This document shows, piece after piece, positions 22,111-34,224 of a stretch of 64,000 bases of DNA. The stretch is from positions 124,001 through 188,000 of the forward strand of contig JAUIRK010000985.1 of NCBI GenBank assembly GCA_030549495.1. Reading direction: 5' to 3'. The DNA comes from Nectonema munidae. Lineage: Eukaryota > Nematomorpha > Nectonematoida > Nectonematidae. The translations under genes were made by a program, and so were the position numbers. The stretch's first letter is position 1; the number at the start of each line of letters is the position of its first letter. Below the pieces are notes generated by a model that was not told the DNA's origin, made no database searches, and was given only the letters and a program-made list of their open reading frames with translations.

Positions 22111-23050
22111 TTGTTATCATTTGACATCTTATACAACATAAAAGAAGCTGTCATAAGCGTGAAGAATAAATAATAATGTGGCCAGCGCCATTTTTTCGAT
22201 TTTATTTGACTCCTATAAAATACAATTCTCGAATCTAAAAGATCCACACTGCCCATATTCCGGTTATTAATTTTTCAATCAAATCTGATTATGTCTCTTG
22301 AATGAGCTCCAATGCTTGACTTGATATATTGGTACCTCCAAAATTTGATATCATTGTTACGTCTGAATTATCCAGACATCGTGGTACATTTTTTCTCGCA
22401 ACTTTATTCAGCACAACACAATAACTTCCCCTATTTATTGGATTTTTGGTCAAATGCTAACGCTATTTTCTGTCAAATGACTGAAACTCATCAAAACCAA
22501 AATGAAGTAGAATTTAGAAAACCTGCTCTTAGTCTGCAACTGAATGGTAAAGGCAAATACTTCAAGAATGTTCGCATTGCCAAGAACAACTATTGCTGCA
22601 ATTATAAAAAAGTTTTATGCTACTGTTAAGGTGAACGGATCAAAAAGAGGTAGAAAGGATAAATAAAAAAAAAGAGATAAATAACTGCTTGATTTAAATT
22701 TTTGTGACATAATTTTTAAAGTCATTTTGGAAATGTCTATGAAAATAGGATCTACTTATTTATGTAAATTAGCAGTTATTTTAATTGCAAAACGACGTAA
22801 TTGAATCCAACAACGACGCAATAGATCCATAAACTACGATTTTCATTTTTTTTGGTACAGATCCTCAACGGATTATTGACATTAAAGGAAAATGAATGCT
22901 GAATCAGAATTAGAACATCTAAATTACTCTTCGGGGGATTTATCCCGGAAGAAAATTCTCTATCTTCTATTGAAGGTGGCGCTCTCAGGGAGATGATTTC
23001 TTCCTCTGTCAGCCATATTCCTCTCTCGTTGGCTGTGTTGAGGGCATGAC
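22110..23050. other. AT-rich sequence without recognised feature
   Basis: A 105-codon plus-strand ORF at 22312-22629 has no recognisable motif and is regarded as chance. Nothing else was seen. Confidence 0.35.
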
Positions 23051-23054
23051 TTTT

Positions 23055-23500
23055 TAGTTGAATCCGCTTTTATTAAATTGAATTCTTTATTTTAACCCAG
23101 ATTTTTTATCTTTTGAGTGAAATATCTTGTTTATTTTAATATTTGGATATTCTATATTTTTGTTTTTTACCTGAATCCATATTTTTCAAGTTGAATCGAT
23201 TTCAATTCTTTATTTCAAACAGGAATTTTTGATCTTACAAAATGATAAAAATTTCTATAAAATTTTCTGCTAAAAATTCTATATTTTGATGCATTTTAGC
23301 TAAATCTATATTTTTTATATTCAAATCCACTTGAATCCTTTATTTCAAGCGGGATTTTTAATCTTGTGCATTTCATTATGAAAAACTTTTGTTAATTAAA
23401 ATTTTTGTGCTAAAAAATGCTTTATTTTATTTTTTTATGAAACCACATTTTTTTGAATCCCCTAAAATCTTTAATTTTAAACAGGAAAGTTAGATTCAAT
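23055..23500 (+). repeat. Second degenerate tandem array, period about 130 bp
   Basis: A TTCTTTATTTYAAACAGGAWTTTT-like word recurs at about 23082, 23207, 23337 and 23469, i.e. every 125-132 bases, with a TTGAATCC word before each. The words differ from those of the array at 21.4-22.1 kb, but the period is similar. Confidence 0.65.
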
Positions 23501-23717
23501 TTTAAAAATGAGAGAAACTTATGAGTTCAATTTTGAAAAAGTGTAATGTTCTCAAAATACACTACCATAGAACGGATATCAAAAATTTATAATAAAAAAA
23601 TAAGAACCTAAAAAATTGTTATCAGAACTAAATATTTTTTGTATTCAAGTTTTTCAATACCCATGAATTAACGAAAAGATACGTAAGCACATATGCTACA
23701 CACTACATCCTCTATTA

Positions 23718-25991
23718 CAATGTTTCCCAACTGCTGATTTATAAGAAAACTCTTTGCTGGTCCACGAAAAATTTTTCAAAAGTAAAAAGTATAGTGAAAG
23801 TTCGCTTTTCTAATTGCAACTATGATTGGATATTTTTTTAATTTATTTTGAATAATAACTCAGATTATTTACTTATTTTCTGGCGAAAAGACCTTCAAGG
23901 TCTCACCGTCCTACCCCGACCATTTGATAGTGGGCCAGGGGTAAACATTGATACTTGACTTACTTATTTTATTATATACACTACACATGTAAATTTTTGT
24001 CATTAAGTTTTTAAAAAAAATTTTTTAATTTTAATTATATTATTTAATTTTTAAAAAATTTTTAATTAAAAAAATTTTTTTTCAATTATAGTCATATTAA
24101 AAAATGGGAGGAAAAGCTTTGAAACAAAAATATTCAAATGATTACTTGAGCTATGGTTTCACTTTGCAAGAAAAAGATGGGATTGAGCTACCACACTGTG
24201 TGATTTGTTATAAAGTATTGGGAAATGAATTGATGAAGCCAGCAAAGCTCAAACTCCATCTTGAAAAATGTCATTCACCTCTCATGAAAAAACAAAGCTT
24301 TTTTTGAGCAAAAGTCACTGTCTTTGAAGCGTCAACGTCTCGCTTCATCTGGTATTTTTCATGAAAGAACGTCAAATGCAGTGAAAGCTTCTTAGATTTT
24401 CGCTTATAAAGTAGGGCAGGCGAAAAAACCTCCTACAATCGTTGAGGATTTAATTATCCCATGTGCAAAGGAAATGGTTAAGGCTTACTGTTGGTGAAGG
24501 CGGCACGGAAACTTCATCGTCAAATAATACAGTAGTAAAAAGAATAAATGAAATATCGCAAAACATAGTTGATAAAGTAGTTCATGAAGTGAAAAACTCT
24601 CCCATGTTTGCTATACAATTGGACGAAACAACAGACATAGCCCACGCTTCTCAACTTTTGGTGTTTGTCAGGTATGTCCACGAAAAAGACATCAAAGATC
24701 ATTTTTGTTTTGTAAGACTTTGGAAACCACGACATGCTCTCAGGATGTGATGAAATTAGTTGATTCGTTTTTCCAGATGAATGGTCTTGAATGGCGAAAG
24801 TTGGTAGGAGTGACAACTGATGGTGCTCCGTCTATGTTGCGATCCATTGGTTAAAAGTGTGCATTGTTTCATTCACAGAGAAGCTCTGGCTTCCAAAACT
24901 TTACCTGAAGGACTCAATTGTGTATTTTCAGGAGTTGTAAAGATAGTAAACTACATAAAATCATCTGCTATAAACACCAGATTGTCCAAAAAACTTTGTG
25001 AAGATATGGGATCAGAATTTGAAGTTTTACTTCTTTACACTTCGGTTAGATGGCTGTCAGAGGTTTTTGATTTGGGAGAAGAATTGATAACGTTTCTTTG
25101 AACAAAAGACAAAAATGAATTCGAATCGCTAATTATTGAATCAGAAACCGAGATTGCGTATCTCACTGATATCTTCCAAATACTCAATAAGTTGAATCCC
25201 AGACTTCAAGGTAAAGATTCAAATTTGTTCATCCACCAGAGTATCATAAAGTTTTTTATTGAAAAATTAGAACTTTGTTTTGCAAGAGTTGAAAACAATA
25301 ACTGGGTTCAATTTCCATGTCTCAATTCTCTTGTTGTGAAAGAAAAAGAAGGAATAAGGGAAAAAATGCTTGATCATTTGAAAAATCTCAAAGAAGAATT
25401 TAAACACTACATTCCTGAAATTCAAATGGAATCTGAGACGTCATACATATGGTATCCATTTATAGCTTCTGTAAACACTGTTCCTGAGGATATTCAAGAG
25501 GAATTTTTGAAGCTTAAAAATGATTTACAAATACAGCATTTTTTTGAAACTTTATCTTTGAGTAAGTTGTGGTTTAATGCTAAGTTCTTCATATCCAAAA
25601 CTAACATCCCTAGCATTAAGGCTAATTATACCATTCGCATCAACATATTTATGTGAATCAGGCTTTTCATCAATGATGCAAATAAAAACTAAACAAAGAA
25701 ACCGCCTCATCGCAGAAAGTGATATTCGCTGTGCGTTATCTATAACTCCTCCAGACATAGACAGTTTGGTCAAAGAAAAAAGAGTTCAGAAGCCTGGTTA
25801 CAGCAAAAGCGCAAAATGAAATTTAATTGATTTGTTACTTTTATCTAATTTTTTTTGTGATTTTATAATAAATTTTAAATGAATTTTTTGTATGGATTAT
25901 AAAAACTTTTTCCCACAAAAATAATGCTGCTCCATACCATTTTTGCTTTTTGGAAAATGGTCCACGACCAGAAACGAGTTGGGAAACACTG
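23718..25991 (+). mobile_element. Decayed hAT element (ZBED5/FAM200-like) with terminal inverted repeats
   Basis: The left end CAATGTTTCCCAACT and the inverted right end (CAGTGTTTCCCAACT read on the minus strand) form a 15-bp TIR with one mismatch. The bases flanking the ends, CTCTATTA and CCTATTAC, resemble a diverged 8-bp target-site duplication; one shifted by a base gives 7 of 8 matches. The TIR sequence and the size fit hAT elements. The transposase lies inside. Confidence 0.75.
24104..25819 (+). pseudogene. hAT transposase, ZBED5/FAM200/SCAND3-like, multiple frameshifts
   Basis: The N-terminal BED finger CVICYKVLGNE with LKLHLEKCH begins at 24104. The catalytic core is seen as FAIQLDETTDIAHASQLLVF (about 24605-24665), HCFIHREALASKT (about 24865-24900) and SVRWLSEVFDLGEEL (about 25045-25085). 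The C-terminal part carries the dimerisation region ending YLCESGFSSMMQIKTKQRNR at about 25640-25705. This set of words is typical of the ZBED5/FAM200 lineage of hAT transposases. Stops or shifts occur near 24307, 24460, 24750, 24830, 25101 and 25600, so no protein can be made. Confidence 0.85.
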
Positions 25992-27009
25992 CCTATTACG
26001 AAAGGCTTATAAACTAATAGGCCCAATAATTTTTTGCATTTTTTAAAGATTTTATCTCAGACATGCATTTCACTTCATTTTGCATTTGTTTTTTTCCTTC
26101 AATAGTTTTTATTAAGTTTAGATAAATTATTTCAACAAATTTTATTACAAGAAAGAAATCACGCAAAATATGATGAGAAATGACTCTCCCCTACACGTGC
26201 TTTTTCCGTTTATCGTCTTATCCAAAACATTTTGATACACGAAAAAACGCTCAAGTTGTTTTAAAAATTAAGTTTCAGAGTCCAAATCTAAATATTGACA
26301 AGTTTGACAAGTTTATTGGGGTTATAATGTGGAGCAACTTAGAAAAGTTTTCGCCATAACTAATCGGATATTTTGAAGAAGATCACAAAGGAACAAAGAA
26401 AGGGAATGGATACGGCTTTTAATTTTTTGGATTATTGTTTTATTTTTCGGAAAGTCACAACGGCATCCTGAGTTTCTGTTCCTGTAGAGCAGTGTTGTCC
26501 AAATTGCGGAACGCTGGCTCTTTTGAAAAATTGTGCATTTTTGCATCTTTTGAATCACAGTAGTGGAAAGCGAGACAGGATTGTACACTACTGTCACTCA
26601 TGAATCAAATTTTTAAATTTAATTTAAAATTTAAATTATGTTCACACTTTTTAAAAAATATTGCATACTCACTTGTTTAATAAAAATAATGAATGATGAT
26701 CATAGTAAATAAGTAAAAAAAATTAAAATGTCATCGGAAGTTCACATTTTTTTATATTAAATCCGAATTAGTCAAAATCTTCTGTTTTGCATGAACTAAG
26801 ATGTGTTAAAAAACTTTTACTTTTTTTCTTCAAGCAAAATAAGTTGTTAATAGTTAAGAAACTTTTCTCTCTCTCTCTCTTTGAAAAAAATTTTTTTTTT
26901 AGGATACGTTTGACAGTTTTATCAGAAAAAAAGAAAAATTCTTTGATAACTATATAATTTATTCGATTTAAAAGAAATTCAGTATACAAAGAAATTTCAC
27001 TATTATCAA
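25992..27009. other. AT-rich sequence; possible single hAT end
   Basis: At about 26491 CAGTGTTGTCCAAATTGCGG looks like a hAT terminus preceded by CTGTAGAG, but no partner end was found. A CT run lies at about 26868-26882. No gene was seen. Confidence 0.35.
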
Positions 27010-27640
27010 AGAATTTTATTCAAAATAACCATAATTGGCATTTATTACAGCTTCTATTCGGCTTCGGAATCTAGAACAAGCTCATTTTACACTTTCCCTT
27101 GGAAGAGTCTCAAAAACTGCTTTAATTCTGTCGATTAACTGCGCTTTTGTAGTACTAGGACAGCGATTGGCGTCTTTCTATACAGCCCCCATATATAATA
27201 ATCCATCGGGTTAAGATCTGGGGAGTTTGGAGGCCAAACATTTGGACTGGCATAGTCGTAAAAGTTAACTGACAACCATTTTTGACTTTTTGTTGAGGTG
27301 TGACAAGGCGCGAAATCCTGCTCCCACACATATGGCCTATTATTTGTCACTCTTGTTATCCAAGACTCAACTACAGTAGTCAGCAATTCCAAGTAGGCAT
27401 CTGAATTCAACTTGAGACTCTTTTCAAAAAATGCGGAGGACAGCAAGCCATCTGTCATTTTGCGTGTTGTGCTTTTGATTGGCAATAGTTTTTCTCTTCT
27501 GAAGAACCACATCGTTTGTGCTTTATCAGGGTGTTTCACTTTGCTCAAAAGTTTTAAGGCCTTTATTGGATGATTTTGACGGGCTTTTTCTGTAAGAAGT
27601 TGAACTCAGCGACGCTTGTCAGGTGAGTTACAGTTTTTCA
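27010..27640 (-). pseudogene. Mariner-family transposase, C-terminal half
   Basis: The minus-strand frame holds VWEQDFAPCHTS (second catalytic Asp) at about 27305-27340 and WPPNSPDLNPMDYYIWG (third Asp) at about 27190-27240, typical of mariner-type DDD transposases. The frame is open upstream to about 27600, where an in-frame stop occurs. Downstream a frameshift near 27170 leads to a C-terminal tail (QLIDRIKAVFETLP) with one more stop. The N-terminal DNA-binding domain is missing. Confidence 0.8.
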
Positions 27641-27649
27641 TTCTCGTTG

Positions 27650-28540
27650 TATTTTCGTGTATGAATAAAAAAAGGTTCAAACTTTCAAAAAAATGTATTA
27701 TGCGTGGAAAATTTTTTTAACATCTGATAAAAAAAATCCAAATATTATACTATAAAATTTATCCCGAGCACCCACCGAAAGTTTAAACGGAATGTAATAT
27801 TCATCTTGAAGACACATTTTGATTTTTGTTTAGTTTGTTTGTTTGTTTGTTTGTTAACTTTTCATTTTTATTAGGACTCAACATGAAAAAAGGACACAAA
27901 ATGCTAAAGGGACAATATCAATGCTAAAAATTCAGGCGTTGCATCAAAAAACCCGGCTTTTTTGGACAAATTTTTTTGCACTACCGATTATATACGTTTC
28001 TAAGCTTGGGTCCTTTATCCGGTACCGATTATGGCCTTGGACAAAGCAAAAATTAGGCGTAGAAAGTTTAAAAAGCGTAAAAAGCTCTTGTTTAATCACG
28101 GTTGCGTTGCTTATCTTTCAAATTAATTTAAAGGATTAAGTGCCAGATTAAGGATGGAGAAGATAGCATCTCAAAAGGCACGCTGGCATTAGGGCAGGAG
28201 TCAGAAGCACACACTGCTCGCAGCGAAACTTCAAAGAGGCGAGATTTTGGAAAAGTTTGAATGAAAGAGTGTACTCAGAGAATGGAATGAGTTAAAAGTG
28301 CTACTATGCGATTTATTTTACTCGCGTTCGCTAAATTTAATTAAAGTAACACTGGCTCATTATTCTTTATCTTTTGCATGCTTTGCTTCCTCACTTCCTT
28401 CCCAGATGCTGATGAGTGGGGAGAGAGGCGGTGGATGTGCTGATGGAGTGGCGCCGTGATGGAGAACATGCCAGACTAGCGTTACAAGACTCAAATGACA
28501 AAATACGAGCGCTCTCATCAAAACCACCATTCCCAATCAA
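27650..28540. other. Intergenic sequence with a GTTT microsatellite
   Basis: A (GTTT)n run lies at about 27830-27855. From about 28140 to 28520 the sequence is less AT-rich and low in repeats, but it has no ORF. It might be a conserved non-coding or untranslated segment; nothing proves this. Confidence 0.35.
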
Positions 28541-28544
28541 TTTC

Positions 28545-28898
28545 AGGCATATTATTATTATTATTATTATGTGAGATACCTTTAAAAATTAATTTCGTCG
28601 TAAATATAATTACACGCTTACAAGAGACAAGAAGAGGAAAGCTATCTCCTCCATTTCCCATAATTTATACATCAACCTCATCACCAACTCTCATCATCAT
28701 CCCCTCCATTACGCTCATGATGATGAGGCAGTGCTTCATCAGCATCATCTCAGCATCAATAAATTTATCTAAATTCAATCTAATAAATTCAATCTTCTTT
28801 CAACATGTTATTATAATAATAGTACCAAACTTGTGTGTGTGCGTGCGTGCGTGTTTGCATACACAAGCGAGCCTGTGCTGTGGGGGTACGAAACTTAG

Positions 28899-28932
<34 letters not shown>

Positions 28933-29295
28933 AAGAATACAATGACGCCATCCACCGTATTACGCCTCTCTCAGTGGAAAATTTAATTAAAGTTAAGAGA
29001 TATTAAAAGTGATAAAAGTATTTAGTCAATTAAATTCGTCATTATTAGTAATATATATTATTATTAGTATTAGTATTACTTCTTTTATATGTATGTATGT
29101 GTGTATATATATATATATCTATATTCTATATATATATACGCTATCGTTATTGCAATTATGATTGCTTTTAGTCTTTTATTTAAATATCTATGCCATTCAT
29201 TCTATCCCTCATAATATGTGCTTATTGTTTAGAGCTTGCTTTCCTTCTATTTTGGAAGAGTAACTAAATAAATTTACACACACACACACACACGC
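28545..29295. repeat. Microsatellite cluster: ATT, GT, AT and CA runs
   Basis: (ATT)n at about 28549-28571, a perfect GT run of about 31 bases at 28901-28931 (preceded by a GTGTGTGCGTGCGTGC variant), an AT run near 29105-29118 and a CA run at about 29275-29293. A 163-codon plus-strand ORF across this stretch is an artefact of the repeats. Confidence 0.8.
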
Positions 29296-29299
29296 TTTT

Positions 29300-30390
29300 A
29301 TAGTTTGTGCCTTTGTAATCAAGATCGCCATAAACAAAAACACAATGGTGTTGTCCAGCATGTGGCTTTAATTTCATTTCCACCTCCAACATCCTCATTT
29401 CCTTCCACACATACTCTTCCTTACTTCAAATTCTTGCAAAGCGCAGCATCATCATCATCTCTGCTCCTCAAATCCAGTTTTCTTCCATCTTTATTTTGTA
29501 AAGGTTTTGCCCTGCCTGCTCGACTCTGCTCTTTAACAACAATAACAAACAATCAGAGTGAGAATAAAAATGCTTCTTTGTATTAAGAAGTTGTGTTCCA
29601 AGCAATTAAAGGCAGCAGACTTTAGATGATAAGAAGCACAAAATTTAATTAAAGCACAGCTCTCACATCTTCCATCTTACGTCAATATTCATAGGTTTTA
29701 TAACACCACTCCTTTCTTCATTGGAACATTTTCATCAACAACTTACGCCTCAAAATGTTTTTGGATGTGGAAAAAAGAAAACAATCTGTTTTTTGCCAAT
29801 CCAATTATTAACAAACTTAACAAAAGTCACATGGTGAAAACGAATGCTTGAAAAATGGCCAACCCTACAGCATTCAAGCGTCCTTTTTGAAGAGTTGCTG
29901 TCTTTGCAGAGTCCTCTTGCGAACAAGTCCACTTCTCCCAAATGGCAAATAGTAAGAGCATTTTACTTCCACCCACAAAAATTCGATCCATGAAAAAAAG
30001 CGCCCTTTATTCATGATTTAATAATTTAGTTGAAACACGATGTTCCATTCCAAAAACTTTATATTAAAAAATACAAAATAGAATCACATATGGTTCATAA
30101 AATACTTCAAAAAATATTTTACCCATTTTTAATATTTCAAGTTAAGATCTTGATTAAATTTTAAACCAATGAATTTTCCGTTTTTCTTAGAAAATGTGAG
30201 TTTTATTCCAAATTGAAAAAATAAGTAGACATATATTTTTGTTTAACAGTAAAAGAAGTAAAGTTAGTATGAACTAAATAGTTCAATTACTATCCAAAAA
30301 GATATAAGTAGTAATATTAATATATTTGAAGAGTAAAATACATAGTGAAGCTTTGATTTATTATTACAAAAATCACGAATATAGTTTCAC
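29300..30390. other. AT-rich sequence without recognised feature
   Basis: No gene, element or repeat was recognised. Confidence 0.35.
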
Positions 30391-30394
30391 TTTT

Positions 30395-30515
30395 TTTTTT
30401 AACTTTTACTAGATATTAGATCTTTCAAAATTTTACCCATACTGATAGTTTAAATTATTATAAATTTTTCATTAAATTATTTCATTTAGATGGCGTTAAT
30501 ATTTTTACATATTAA
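30395..30515 (+). repeat. Diverged copy of the 33.5-34.1 kb repeat
   Basis: GATAGTTTAAATTATTATAA followed shortly by TAGATGGCGTTAATAT matches the 3' part of the tandem units at 33476-34113. Confidence 0.55.
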
Positions 30516-30954
30516 TTAATATACTTTAATAATTTCATGAAAAATTAAGTCAAAACATATCATATCCATTTAACAATTGATTTTTAAAAGTTTTTTTATA
30601 TAAAATCTTTTTTTAAAAAAAAAGAAGAAAATAGGAAATCTTTTAAATGTTCTTTTAATTTTTTTTTTGTCCAAAAATTCCTATATTTGTAGCCAGTTTT
30701 TTATCCTCGTTTTGCCGGTTTTTTAACATGGTTTTCTTCCTCTGAAGAATTCAAAGTTTTTACGGTTAGGTCCTCTGTCGACCCGATTCTACGTGGTTAG
30801 TAATCAGGCTATCACTAGACAATAAGTTTGTTTCCCAAATTGGGAGCGTTCGCGTTAGGACAGTATCGATCACTCAGCTCTATTTATATATTTGTAACAT
30901 AAATTCTTGTAAAATAATATATATAACAAGGTATAACTATGCAGTAACAAGGGC

Positions 30955-31065
30955 CGGTAGGCGCTTAGTGGAATGGAAAGTCGAGTTAGATCCGGACTCA
31001 GCATTCCATGTGGGCTACGATATCCGAAAGGATGGGTGCGAACGGCACAAACAACTTAACTAACT
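30955..31065 (+). repeat. Probable tRNA-derived SINE head
   Basis: TAGGCGCTTAGTGGAATGG fits an RNA polymerase III A box, and GGGTGCGAACGGC about 80 bases later resembles a B box. The segment is GC-richer than its flanks. No second copy was identified in the window, and the 3' end is unclear. Confidence 0.4.
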
Positions 31066-31069
31066 ATTC

Positions 31070-33208
31070 GTAGGTTTATTCTATTCGTAGAGAGAAAGAA
31101 GCAATCACTATATATATAGTAGAAACTGCAACTACATTTTTTCAGTTAAGGAGCGCTTAGAATAATACACGTCATTAAATATCATAAGGAATATATTCAA
31201 AAATTTAAAAATGATCATATATATTATAAGAAATGTGTCTATGTTTCAATCTTTTTCTAAGGCTTAACTTGTTTTTCCCAGTTTTTTAATTACACACATA
31301 AAAACGAATCTCGTTGAGTTATAAGGTATAAAAGTTATAAATATATAAGAGAAAATAAATTAAAAAAAAAATGTAAAAATTATTAGTAGCATCTTACTGT
31401 CTGTCCATGAATTTAAGGTCAATGAATCTAGCGGGATGAATTTATCGGTCACGATTTTCAAACTGTGATGCTTCCAAGAGAAGATATAAAATGCGTGTTC
31501 TCCTGGTTGTGGCAGAGCGTGAAAAGAAGCTTCTAAATAGCTATTATATTCCAAAAATAACAAATATATAGTTTCTGCCAGAATATCCTATCTCATTTTC
31601 AGTTCAACCGAAACTGAATGAACACGGAAAATTATTTTTATGTGAAGCCAAATGCTCACAGTTTGGGATGTGCAAGTTTAGTTAGCGTTCTAAGAAAGTG
31701 GTGTACCATATGGGGTACTGCTGGCTGCATGAGCACCCTTCCACTATTTACGACCACACTCGTTCTTCTTTAGTTTGGGCATCGTACTTTTCCACTTACC
31801 CCCCCTCTCTGTCTCTCTCTCTTAAGCCCCTTTTTGCAAGTGTGAATTTTGTAAGAGCATTTTGGTGTGTTGGGCATTAGCGTTAGAACTGAAGAACCCT
31901 TGAATATTTTTCATTGAAAACAGATTAATCATAATCGATATAGCATTCATTTTAATTAGTTATTTTATTATTCACGGTTTTATACTAGCATCCATTTATA
32001 TAAATGTAAGGCCTATCGATGTATATCGTTTTTGAATGTTAAATTTTTGATTAAAATTCATAACAAGTTTTATTCAGGGATGATTGAATCATGAGAGAGA
32101 AAGCGAAAATTTAGCAGACTTGAATGAAACAAAAAGTGGAGAAGGTATGAGACAATGCAGATTGCACATTTCTTTGCAGCGATTCCTCCAAATTCATCCC
32201 TAATATCTTTACCACTATTTTTCCTTGAATAACATAAAATTCATCCTGATTAGTATATGAAAATTTTTATGGGAATTTTTGGTGGGCAAAGAAATTCATC
32301 GGCAAATAATTTCCATTAAGTTTCTTTTATATTTTCATTGCATATCATTTTTTAACTTTTATAATTTGGAACTTGGAAAACAAAATGTTATAAGTTATTT
32401 TTTCGACAATTTGCTTTTTTTTATTATTATTTTTTCATTTTGTTTTATCCAAAATATTTTTTTAATTAATTTTAAGAAACAAACAAGTTTTGTTTACAGC
32501 CCTTAAAATTTCATTAAATTTAAAGTTTATACAATTATTGCATATATAAATTGTATTTTTAATTTAAATATTGATTAAAATTATTATATTAAACAAATTC
32601 ATATGATATTAAAAGAGTCAATTTGTTAGAAAAAAAACCGGAGAAAGAATTATTTCTCCGTGTTTAGAGAAGTTAAATTGAATTGAATTTTCTTGTTTTT
32701 GACAACTTTTGTTAAGTTATATAGACTTCTCCGGATAGGAAAATTTCTGATTAAAAACGGTTGACTGTAGGGGTAGATCAAATACAGATTTTCAAAGTTC
32801 CAATAACATAAAGCCCTAACCCTAAAAAATACGAATCAAATAATTCAAAAATTATGGACAGATGCTTTTTTTACGCTTTCAAATCTTCAATTTTATAAAT
32901 GCCTAGATGTTAAAAAGCTAACTAAAGGTTAAAGATGGCGATTTTATCCTTCCAAGTGTAAAAATTTTGTTGAATTGTCATACTCAAATATAAAAGTAAA
33001 TTGTGTTTTGACAACAAATAAGATGAGATAGAAGAGTAAAAGTAAACACCGTTTGAGATAATTTTTCAACCATTTTGTATACTTTAAATTCCTTTACATG
33101 TCAAAGAAACATTGACATTCCAAAAAATACTAGCCATTAGTACAATTTTTTATCTAAAGAAATAGATCAAACATACACAAACACACTCATTCATTGACAC
33201 ACAAAAGA

Positions 33209-33244
<36 letters not shown>

Positions 33245-33470
33245 CAGAAAATACTAATAGTAAGAAAAGTGCCAAACAGTAATACTCTGAAAAAATATAC
33301 CAAATTTAAAGTTTATATAAGTTGTGTAATGCTACTGTTTGAATAATAAATTATAAAGCAAAAGTATTGAATTATTTTTTATATGATTAATATTACTTCC
33401 AAAACATACGGAAATAAATTGTAAATAAAATTCTTCTTCTTCTTCTTTTTCACCATGACGGATATGATCT
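31070..33470. other. AT-rich sequence with a CA microsatellite
   Basis: A CA run of about 33 bases lies at 33209-33241. GGAGAAAGAATTATTTCTCC near 32640 is a small hairpin. No gene was recognised. Confidence 0.4.
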
Positions 33471-33475
33471 TTGGT

Positions 33476-34113
33476 AACTCTTTTTACCTTTTAAATTTTT
33501 TTTTTATAAAATTTTTCCAGCTTTTTTCATCTTCTGTCAATTTGAAAATTTCTTCTAGCTTTTTTTGCCTGTCATTCTTTGATATCATCAATCCACCATG
33601 TTCTTCGTCTTCTTTCCCATTATCTTTTTAAAAATTATTCGAATAGCTTTTAAAAAAATGATAATTTTTCTTGTTTTTTTTAAAGTTTACTAATATATTA
33701 AATTCCTTAAAATCATATGGATTCTGATAGTTGAAATTATTATAAATTAATTTTTAATAAATAGATGGCGTTAATATGTATATTCTCTTTTAAAAGAAAA
33801 ACTCCTTTTCTTTAACTCTTTTTACCTTTCAAATTTTTTTTTTATAAAATTTTTCCAGCTTTTTTCATCTTCTGTCAATTTGAAAATTTCTTCTAGCTTT
33901 TTTTGCCTGTCATTCTTTGATATCATCAATCCACCATGTTCTTCGTCTTCTTCCCATTATCTTTTTAAAAATTATTCGAATAGCTTTTAAAAAAATGATA
34001 ATTTTTCTTGTTTTTTTAAAGTTTACTAATATATTAAATTCCTTAAAATTTTATAGATTCTGATAGTTGAAATTATTATAAATTAATTTTTAATAAATAG
34101 ATGGCGTTAATAT
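33476..34113 (+). repeat. Tandem duplication, unit about 338 bp
   Basis: Unit 1 is 33476-33813 and unit 2 starts at 33814. They agree almost base for base through CTTTTTACCTTT..., CCAGCTTTTTTCATCTTCTG, ATCATCAATCCACCATGTTC and the end word ATAGATGGCGTTAATATG. The few differences are single bases and short indels, so the duplication is recent. Each unit is non-coding. Confidence 0.85.
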
Positions 34114-34224
34114 GCATAAATTGTTTTATTTTGAATTTTTGATTAATTAATGTACACAATTTTGAAAATTTGTAGATGTTTTCACTATTGTGTTCAATCA
34201 TTCATCATCTAAAATTAAAGTCGT

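Noticed and set aside
22312..22629. 105-codon plus-strand ORF
   Set aside because: No motif, no splice sites, no homology recognised; surrounding DNA is non-coding.
21440..23500. CRISPR-like array
   Set aside because: Units are long, diverged and contiguous, without short identical repeats and unique spacers; the genome is eukaryotic.
26491..26511. hAT-like terminus CAGTGTTGTCC
   Set aside because: No inverted partner or second copy found within the window, so no element can be delimited.
28495..28986. 163-codon plus-strand ORF
   Set aside because: Built largely from ATT, CAT and GT microsatellites; no domain.
32813..32825. CCCTAACCCTAA, telomere-like
   Set aside because: Only two units, and most arthropods use TTAGG; chance is likely.
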